Positions 8,073-12,143 of a DNA stretch of 12,143 bases are shown here, in pieces. The notes beneath the pieces were generated by a model. The model saw nothing but the letters and a program-made list of their open reading frames with translations, did no database searches and was not told the DNA's origin. The DNA is from an uncultured Oscillospiraceae bacterium. GTDB taxonomy: Bacteria > Bacillota > Clostridia > Oscillospirales > Acutalibacteraceae. The position numbers and the translations under genes are program-made. The stretch is from NCBI GenBank assembly GCA_900552605.1, contig USAR01000019.1:1-12143 (forward strand). Reading direction: 5' to 3'. Position 1 is the first letter of the stretch. Each line of letters starts with the position of its first letter.

Positions 8073-8759
8073 TTATTTTAAAACCTCAGCAACGGTTTTA
8101 AACATAAGCTTAAAATCGTTTTTAACAGATACATTTTCAAGATACTTTAGGTTATACTTCATTTTTTGCGGCAGTATTTCATTGATATAAACACGGTCAA
8201 CATCGTCGGCTTTCTCCAAAAGCTCTGCCTCGTCTTTAAACTTAATGCTTGCAAGAGATGTAACACCTGCAGGCAAAAGTAATGTGGCAAGCATTTCATC
8301 TGTATATTTATCAACATAACGACTCACTTCCGGTCGAGTTCCCACAAACGACATTGTGCCGAAAAGCACATTAAAAATTTGCGGAAGCTCATCTAAACGC
8401 AGCTTTCTTAAAAAAGCGCCTACCTTGGTGATTCTCGGATCGTTATCGACCGTTACAAGTGAGCCGAGCTTATCGGCGTTTTTTACCATTGTACGAAATT
8501 TAAAAACCTTAAAACTTTTGCCGTATGTTGTAATACGTTCCTGCTTATAAAAAACAGGGAATCCGGAAGTAATGCCAACAGCAAACGCAATGATTATATA
8601 CAACCAACAAAAAAACAAAATAAATAAAACAGAAAAAACTATATCAAACGCACGCTTGAACACAAGTGCGTATTTTCTGTTTTGCAAAGCTTCATAATAA
8701 GGTTTTACAGCATTGTTTTTTAATTTTTCGGGCAGCTTGTCCCAAGCAATCAATCTCAC
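8073..8759 (-). CDS. Lipid-carrier sugar-1-phosphate transferase (PglC/WcaJ family)
   Basis: A 228-residue monotopic phosphoglycosyl transferase of the bacterial sugar transferase family. It would transfer a sugar phosphate from a nucleotide sugar to undecaprenyl phosphate at the inner face of the membrane, starting a glycan. Visible: a basic amphipathic N-terminus, the KRAFDIV lead-in (35-41), one hydrophobic helix (about 40-63), GFPVFYKQERI (66-76), FKVFKFRTM (83-91), DPRITKVGAFLRKLRLDELPQ (107-127) with the catalytic Asp123-Glu124 dyad, and FVGTRPE (138-144). The start is GTG, with GAGGG eight bases upstream. The usual helix-breaking Ser-Pro of the membrane segment appears to be replaced by Cys51-Trp52. 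No other glycan genes lie in the window, so the sugar and the product cannot be inferred. Confidence 0.92.
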   Translation of the reverse strand: MRLIAWDKLPEKLKNNAVKPYYEALQNRKYALVFKRAFDIVFSVLFILFFCWLYIIIAFAVGITSGFPVFYKQERITTYGKSFKVFKFRTMVKNADKLGSLVTVDNDPRITKVGAFLRKLRLDELPQIFNVLFGTMSFVGTRPEVSRYVDKYTDEMLATLLLPAGVTSLASIKFKDEAELLEKADDVDRVYINEILPQKMKYNLKYLENVSVKNDFKLMFKTVAEVLK

Positions 8760-8791
8760 TTACATTACCCTCTTCAACATATACTTATTAC

Positions 8792-8879
8792 TTGCCAAAA
8801 ACGTATTTAATGAGCATCGGCGGTAAAAAAACAAGCTGTCACAGTGAGACCCCGCCGGGCAAAAACAAAGACAACAGCT
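8792..8879 (-). promoter_or_regulatory. Possible structured leader or attenuator of the sugar transferase gene
   Basis: The 190-nt stretch between the sugar transferase start and the tRNA operon contains no gene. On the minus strand AGCTGT (8879-8874) can pair with ACAGCT (8839-8834), followed after TTG by a run of seven T, like a terminator with a long loop. Inside that loop lies GGCGG (8856-8852), which can instead pair with CCGCC (8823-8819) beyond the T run. TTGCC/GGCAA (8862-8858 with 8796-8792) can close the second fold. This arrangement resembles an attenuator or a pseudoknot, but short pairings arise easily by chance. I recognise no known riboswitch class and no clear sigma-A promoter. 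Confidence 0.3.
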
Positions 8880-8913
8880 AGGAAAGCGATAATAAATAAC
8901 AGACAATATAAAC

Positions 8914-8948
8914 AAAAAAAGCACTTAGCCTTATGCTAAATGCTTTTT
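8914..8948 (-). terminator. Intrinsic terminator of the tRNA operon
   Basis: It lies immediately 3' of tRNA-Trp. On the minus strand AAAAAGCATTTAGC pairs with GCTAAGTGCTTTTT around a 5-nt loop, one pair being U·G, and the hairpin runs into seven T in total. On the plus strand the same pair is a C/A mismatch, so the hairpin is tuned for minus-strand transcripts, in agreement with the tRNA orientation. Confidence 0.85.
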
Positions 8949-8950
8949 AA

Positions 8951-9026
8951 TGGCAGGGGCAGAAGGACTTGAACCCTCGGCACGCGGTTTTGGAGACCGC
9001 TGCTCTACCAGCTGAGCTATACCCCT
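8951..9026 (-). tRNA. trnW: tRNA-Trp (CCA)
   Basis: A 76-nt cloverleaf with the 3' CCA encoded. The acceptor AGGGGTA (9026-9020) pairs with TGCCCCT with one wobble. The D-arm GCTC/GAGC is present, the anticodon stem GCGGT/ACCGC encloses loop CTCCAAA with anticodon CCA (8993-8991), and the T-arm has GGTTCAAGTCC. It is the second tRNA of a two-gene operon and is followed directly by an intrinsic terminator. A 29-nt copy of its anticodon region lies upstream at 9079-9107. Confidence 0.97.
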
Positions 9027-9062
9027 ATGTCCATTGCCGACTGCCGACACTATGCATAAAAG

Positions 9063-9079
9063 ACATTTAGGCTAAACAT
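9063..9079 (-). other. Terminator-like hairpin in the tRNA spacer
   Basis: On the minus strand ATGTTTAGCCTAAATGT folds into a 7-bp stem with two G·U pairs and a 3-nt loop, followed by CTTTTATG. Its core (TTTAGC, CTAA, then CTTTT) resembles the operon terminator at 8914-8948 with the loop region deleted. It may be the remnant of a duplicated tRNA-Trp plus terminator unit. It is weak as a terminator, and tRNA-Trp beyond it has no separate promoter that I can see. Confidence 0.4.
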
Positions 9080-9107
9080 CGGCACGCGTTTTTGGAGACC
9101 GCTGCTC
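9079..9107 (-). pseudogene. tRNA-Trp fragment (anticodon arm copy) in the tRNA spacer
   Basis: This segment matches 8977-9005 of the intact tRNA-Trp at 28 of 29 positions, covering the 3' strand of the D-arm, the whole anticodon arm and the variable region. The single difference (T9089 for G8987) breaks one anticodon-stem pair. Similarity stops abruptly at both ends. It lacks acceptor and T arms, so it cannot be a working tRNA. On the minus strand it is followed by a small hairpin (9079-9063) and CTTTT, resembling a shortened version of the operon terminator. Confidence 0.85.
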
Positions 9108-9130
9108 ACTAAAGCGCGCTTTAACGAAAA

Positions 9131-9207
9131 TGGTGGGCCATCAGGGACTCGAACCCCGGACCGACCGGTTATGAGCCGGTTGCTCTAACCAACTGAGCTA
9201 ATGGCCC
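9131..9207 (-). tRNA. trnI: tRNA with CAT anticodon, probably tRNA-Ile2 (lysidine-modified)
   Basis: A 77-nt cloverleaf with encoded CCA. The acceptor GGGCCAT (9207-9201) pairs perfectly with ATGGCCC. The anticodon stem ACCGG/CCGGT holds loop CTCATAA with anticodon CAT (9173-9171), and the T-arm has GGTTCGAGTCC. A CAT anticodon fits initiator Met, elongator Met or Ile2. There is a normal A-U-rich 7-bp closing end and no initiator features. The acceptor carries C4-G69 and C5-G68, which are TilS identity pairs in Ile2. The body also resembles Bacillus tRNA-Ile2 (TTAGCTCAGTTGGTTAGAGC, CGGCTCATAACCG) more than its elongator Met. It is the first gene of the operon. Confidence 0.93.
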
Positions 9208-9223
9208 GTCAAAGCACTTGATT

Positions 9224-9251
9224 ATTATAACATATTTTTTGCCAATGTCAA
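9224..9251 (-). promoter_or_regulatory. Consensus sigma-A promoter of the tRNA operon
   Basis: On the minus strand TTGACA (9251-9246), a 16-bp spacer and TATAAT (9229-9224) form a perfect -35/-10 pair, with TG one base before the -10. Transcription would start near 9217, about 10 nt before the mature 5' end of the first tRNA. It is the strongest promoter in the window, as expected for stable RNA. Confidence 0.9.
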
Positions 9252-9314
9252 TTGTTTTTTTGAATTTTTTAAATTTATGTAATTTGTCAGTCGCAATAAA
9301 GCAAATTTGTTATT

Positions 9315-9881
9315 TTACAAATTGCCGTTTTTAAAATTACTCAGAAGTCCGTTATAGCAATCGGTAAGCGAACGACTGACAAATTGGGTATCCCACTCTA
9401 AAAATCCCGTTGCAACCATTGTGGCAATGCCATGCACAAAAACCCACATTTCCAGATGAAAGATTTTTGCGGTTTCATCATCAAAACCTGTTTTATCCTT
9501 AAGAAGCTTTAAAACACTGTTAATTCTATCGTCATCAATAATCGAAAGCTCTTTTGAACGGTCACGCATAAAAAGTAATTTAAAAAGCTCTTTTTCGTTT
9601 GAAGCAAATTCGATATATGCCATGCCCGTGGATTTATACGGCGGATATTTTTGGCTTTTTACAGCTTTTTCAATGTAGTTGTAGTAAAGCTCATTAGCGG
9701 CAACTATAACCTCCTTCTTCAGTTCTTCCATATTTTTAAAAAGACCGAAAATAGGTTTTACGGAGCAATTAAGCCTTGCGGCAAGTGCCCGCGCGGTAAG
9801 TCCGTTTTGTCCGTTTTCCCTTACCGTTTGCAGTGCGGCATTTATAATCTGCTGCTTTGTAAACATTACTTTCGGCGGCAC
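9315..9881 (-). CDS. TetR/AcrR family transcriptional regulator (WHG-type C-terminal domain)
   Basis: A 188-residue one-component repressor-type protein. Residues 8-54 form the TetR helix-turn-helix: TKQQIINAALQTVRENG, then LTARALAARLNCSVKPIFGLFKNMEEL, where the usual YxHFxxK element is replaced by IFGLFKN. The C-terminal ligand and dimer domain contains WVFVHG (W146, H150, G151), the hallmark of the WHG group. The start is GTG at 9881 with AAGGAG nine bases upstream; the ATG one base further upstream (9883) is out of frame and stops after five codons, and the internal in-frame ATG at codon 6 lacks a site. It has its own promoter (10009-10037) and a leader of roughly 120 nt. No efflux pump or enzyme gene adjoins it, so the target and ligand are unknown; autoregulation is possible. 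Confidence 0.92.
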   Translation of the reverse strand: MPPKVMFTKQQIINAALQTVRENGQNGLTARALAARLNCSVKPIFGLFKNMEELKKEVIVAANELYYNYIEKAVKSQKYPPYKSTGMAYIEFASNEKELFKLLFMRDRSKELSIIDDDRINSVLKLLKDKTGFDDETAKIFHLEMWVFVHGIATMVATGFLEWDTQFVSRSLTDCYNGLLSNFKNGNL

Positions 9882-9907
9882 ATTTAATCACTCCTTAAAT
9901 TAAAAAT

Positions 9908-9925
9908 CAGAAAAGCGTTTCTCTG
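9908..9925 (-). promoter_or_regulatory. Small hairpin plus T run in the tetR leader
   Basis: On the minus strand CAGAGAA and TTTTCTG form a 7-bp stem including one G·U, with a 4-nt loop, followed by ATTTTT. It lies between the promoter and the ribosome binding site of the TetR-family gene. It could be a weak attenuator or simply A/T-rich chance pairing. Further upstream in the same leader, TATA-TCGT-TATA near 9930-9941 (plus strand) is a short imperfect dyad that could serve as an operator. Confidence 0.25.
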
Positions 9926-10008
9926 TCTGTATATCGTTATATCAAAAGGTGTTATAGCTAAAAAATGCTGAATCGTAAATGAATCAACTCAGTTTAATCT
10001 TTTAAAAT

Positions 10009-10037
10009 ATCGTATCATAAAAGCAAATAATTGTCAA
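10009..10037 (-). promoter_or_regulatory. Sigma-A promoter of the TetR-family gene
   Basis: On the minus strand TTGACA (10037-10032), a 17-bp spacer and TACGAT (10014-10009) are seen. The -35 box is perfect and the -10 box matches four of six. It lies just downstream of the V-ATPase terminator hairpins and would make an mRNA with a leader of about 120 nt. Confidence 0.65.
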
Positions 10038-10044
10038 ATATCGG

Positions 10045-10072
10045 CTGGCAAAATCGGCAGCATTTTCGCCAG
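10045..10072 (-). terminator. Second hairpin downstream of the V-ATPase operon
   Basis: CTGGCAAAAT (10045-10054) pairs with ATTTT-C-GCCAG (10062-10072), a 10-bp stem with one bulged base and a 7-nt loop. No strong T run follows on the minus strand. It sits between the main terminator and the tetR promoter, so it may be a back-up stop or a 3'-end stabilising structure. Confidence 0.4.
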
Positions 10073-10079
10073 AACAAAA

Positions 10080-10142
10080 GCAGACGGAGCATTTTAAAAT
10101 TTGCAGTTAATTTGTGCAGCACCTTTAAAATGTTCCGCCTGC
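10080..10142. terminator. Large inverted-repeat terminator of the V-ATPase operon
   Basis: Arms of 19 nt at 10080-10098 and 10124-10142 pair at 18 positions, counting one G·U pair, with one A·C mismatch, around a 25-nt loop that has its own TGCA/TGCA pairing. On the minus strand the stem begins about 10 nt after the subunit D stop codon and is followed by TTTTG, placing it as the operon terminator. Because the stem is nearly symmetric it could also act on plus-strand transcripts. Confidence 0.75.
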
Positions 10143-10152
10143 ATACAAAAAG

Positions 10153-10833
10153 CTAACTTATTGCAGCCTCTTCATCCTCACGACGCTTTTGCTCAATGCT
10201 TTCGCTAAGCATCATATCCTTAACCTTCATAAGACGTGTTGTTGTGCTGCGCTCATTTTCATCAAGTTTCATCGTAATGTACTTGATCCCTTGCTCGTAT
10301 CTCGGAATCATAACGTGTTCAAGTGCATTAACTCGGCGACGCGTTTTTTCAATTTCGCTTGAAAGCAGCTGACACGATTTTTCAATCTGTGCCAATTGCA
10401 GCATTTTAGGAAGCAGCTTTGAAAGTGAAAGCACCGCTTCATCCATATCGGAAGAGGTATAAGCGTATCCGTATGAGAAAATGTCGTTATCGTCGTTTGT
10501 TCTGTATTTAACGGTATATTGGGGAATCATAACACTCATAACGTTTTTTTCGGCAATTTCCAAACCGATTCCCTGCTTCGGCAAAAGCAAAGCTGTATCT
10601 AAAACCTTGCCGCTTGTAACGCTTCTTGCAAGTGCCATATCGGCATTTGCAGCTTTAATTCCTTCTTCAACCTCTTTTCTCAGGCGCTGATTTTCATAAA
10701 TCATATCTAAAAAACGGCGCATCAGCTCATCGCGCTTGTCTTTTAGCAGCTTATGACCGCGGCGTGCGGTAACCAGCTTTCTTTTGAGGTTGGTAAGCTC
10801 CATTCTTGTTGCGTTAACGTTTACTGCAGCCAA
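10153..10833 (-). CDS. atpD: V-type ATP synthase/ATPase subunit D
   Basis: A 226-residue central-stalk subunit, slightly longer than the usual about 210. The N-terminus has the family signature NATRMELTNLKRKLVTARRGHKLLKDKRDEL (residues 7-37). Long helices at both ends would form the coiled-coil rotor shaft, with a shorter central part around YTVKYRTNDD. It turns inside the A3B3 head and links ATP hydrolysis or synthesis to ion movement through the membrane ring. The start is TTG at 10833; upstream GAGGGTG overlaps the subunit B stop (TGA at 10848-10846), and no ATG or GTG is available in frame nearby. It follows atpB by 12 bp in the usual A-B-D order and appears to be the last gene before the terminator. 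Confidence 0.94.
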   Translation of the reverse strand: MAAVNVNATRMELTNLKRKLVTARRGHKLLKDKRDELMRRFLDMIYENQRLRKEVEEGIKAANADMALARSVTSGKVLDTALLLPKQGIGLEIAEKNVMSVMIPQYTVKYRTNDDNDIFSYGYAYTSSDMDEAVLSLSKLLPKMLQLAQIEKSCQLLSSEIEKTRRRVNALEHVMIPRYEQGIKYITMKLDENERSTTTRLMKVKDMMLSESIEQKRREDEEAAIS

Positions 10834-10845
10834 AATGCGTCACCC

Positions 10846-12141
10846 TCAATCTTCATAATACTTATCGAGATATTCATCGCTGATACGTTTCAGCTCGCTT
10901 CTCGGAAGTATTTTCAAAAGCTTCCAGCCGATGTTAAGCGTCTCTTCAATGCTGCGATCGGTATTATAGCCTTGCGAAACATATTCCTTTTCAAACTCAT
11001 CGGCAAATTTTGCATAAAGCTTATCCATATCTGTTAGAGCAGCATCACCCAAAATTACCATCAACTCTTTTGCGTCCTTACCTCTGGCATAAGCGGAAAA
11101 CAGCTGATTCATTGTTCCGCTGTGGTCACCTCGGGTCTTACCCTCGCCTATTCCCTTATCTTTAAGTCTTGAAAGAGACGGCAAAACATCAATCGGCGGC
11201 GCAATACCTTTTCTGTAAAGCTCGCGTGAGAGGATTATCTGACCCTCGGTAATATATCCTGTAAGGTCGGGTATCGGGTGAGTTTTGTCATCCTCCGGCA
11301 TAGTTAAAATCGGAATCATTGTAATAGATCCGTTTTTTCCTGTCTGTCTTCCTGCTCGCTCGTAAATAGCAGCAAGGTCTGTGTACATATAACCGGGATA
11401 CCCGCGCCTGCCCGGCACTTCTTTTCTTGCAGCTGATATTTCACGCAATGCGTCTGCGTAGTTCGTGATATCTGTCAGAATTACAAGCACATGCATATCC
11501 TTTTGGAATGCAAGATACTCTGCGGCGGTAAGTGCCATTTTAGGAGTCGCAATCCTCTCGATTGCAGGGTCATTTGCAAGGTTAACAAACATAACCGTTC
11601 TGTCAAGCGCGCCTGTTTCCCGGAACGACTCAACAAAGTAGTTTGACTCTTCAAATGTGATGCCCATTGCCGCAAAAACCACCGCAAATTTTTCGTTTTT
11701 ACCAAGCACCTTTGCCTGCCTTGCGATTTGTGCGGCAAGCTGTGCGTGCGGTAATCCGCTTGCGGAAAATATAGGCAACTTCTGACCGCGTACAAGCGTG
11801 TTCAATCCGTCAATTGCGGAAATACCTGTTTGGATAAACTCCTGCGGATATTGCCTGGCAACAGGATTCATCGGCTTACCGTTAACGTCCATACGAGCCT
11901 CGGGTATAATTTCAGGTCCGCCGTCAACAGGTCTGCCGAGACCGTCAAAAACGCGTCCTAACATATCCTCGGAAACAGAAAGCTCCATTTGTCTGCCCGT
12001 AAACCGTACCCTACTGTTTTGAAGATTGATTCCGGCCGAATTTTCAAAAAGCTGTACCAGTGCGTTGCTCCCATTGATTTCAAGAACACGGCAGCGACGT
12101 TTTTCACCGTTTTCAAGCTCTATCTCACCAAGCTCGTTATA
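10846..12141 (-). CDS. atpB: V-type ATP synthase/ATPase subunit B, N-terminus cut by window edge
   Basis: The frame is open from the right edge, giving 431 residues of a protein normally about 460 long; only some 30 N-terminal residues are missing. It begins [16 protein letters not shown], continues through [19 protein letters not shown] and [38 protein letters not shown], and includes the strongly conserved [21 protein letters not shown] block. The SASGLPH sequence in place of a true Walker A (GxxxxGKT) marks the non-catalytic B subunit, not subunit A. It forms the alternating A3B3 head with the upstream catalytic subunit, which lies outside the window. The internal methionine at 11988 is not the start, because family-type sequence continues upstream of it. 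Confidence 0.95.
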   Translation of the reverse strand, partial: YNELGEIELENGEKRRCRVLEINGSNALVQLFENSAGINLQNSRVRFTGRQMELSVSEDMLGRVFDGLGRPVDGGPEIIPEARMDVNGKPMNPVARQYPQEFIQTGISAIDGLNTLVRGQKLPIFSASGLPHAQLAAQIARQAKVLGKNEKFAVVFAAMGITFEESNYFVESFRETGALDRTVMFVNLANDPAIERIATPKMALTAAEYLAFQKDMHVLVILTDITNYADALREISAARKEVPGRRGYPGYMYTDLAAIYERAGRQTGKNGSITMIPILTMPEDDKTHPIPDLTGYITEGQIILSRELYRKGIAPPIDVLPSLSRLKDKGIGEGKTRGDHSGTMNQLFSAYARGKDAKELMVILGDAALTDMDKLYAKFADEFEKEYVSQGYNTDRSIEETLNIGWKLLKILPRSELKRISDEYLDKYYED

Positions 12142-12143
12142 CG

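Noticed and set aside
8077..8102. 9-bp inverted repeat (TTTAAAACC/GGTTTTAAA) as terminator of the sugar transferase gene
   Set aside because: It lies inside the last codons of the gene, is mostly A/T pairs and has no T run after it, so it is better explained by composition.
8666..8881. 71-codon plus-strand open frame over the sugar transferase start and leader
   Set aside because: It overlaps the clear minus-strand gene, has no convincing start site and its protein shows no recognisable domain. The leader region is better viewed as non-coding.
9079..9107. tRNA-Trp fragment as an attachment-site remnant of an integrative element
   Set aside because: An att duplicate normally lies beyond the 3' end of the intact tRNA and covers its 3' half. 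This one is on the 5' side, only about 50 bp away, with no integrase or other mobile genes nearby.
10846..12141. F-type ATPase alpha/beta or a flagellar/type III secretion ATPase
   Set aside because: The SGLPH sequence in the P-loop position and the neighbouring subunit D identify the V-type B subunit.

Overview
The window looks like a piece of a low-to-moderate GC, spore-forming Firmicute of the class Clostridia, plausibly a gut Oscillospirales/Ruminococcaceae-type genome. This placement is an inference from gene content: dipicolinate synthase genes (spoVFA/spoVFB), a BofA-like sporulation protein, AddAB rather than RecBCD, a V-type ATPase, and Gram-positive style Shine-Dalgarno sites. No rRNA or other taxon-defining marker is present.

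Layout. At the left edge, on the + strand, is the 3' end of spoVFA overlapping a complete spoVFB; together they make dipicolinate for the spore core. A hairpin at 837-877 separates them from a convergent minus-strand block. That block, read right to left, is a small membrane protein of the BofA family (7746-8000), then addB (7632-4342) and addA (4351-893), which overlap by 10 bp and encode the two-nuclease recombination and repair helicase. bofA has a good match to a sigma-E mother-cell promoter. addB has its own extended -10 promoter.

Next come an orphan PglC/WcaJ-type sugar-phosphate transferase (8073-8759) with a possibly structured leader, and a two-tRNA operon on the minus strand. The operon has a consensus sigma-A promoter, a tRNA with anticodon CAT that looks like isoleucine-2 rather than methionine, tRNA-Trp, and an intrinsic terminator. 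The spacer between the tRNAs holds a sharp-edged 29-nt copy of the tRNA-Trp anticodon arm followed by a terminator-like hairpin.

Right of this are a TetR-family regulator with its own promoter and a long leader, a large inverted-repeat terminator, and the end of a V-type ATPase operon: subunit D complete, subunit B running off the right edge.

Most of the window is ordinary housekeeping and sporulation gene content. I see no convincing new multi-gene system. The points most worth a second look are the tRNA-Trp fragment, the sigma-E promoter with a divergent BofA, the probable tRNA-Ile2, and the leader of the sugar transferase gene.
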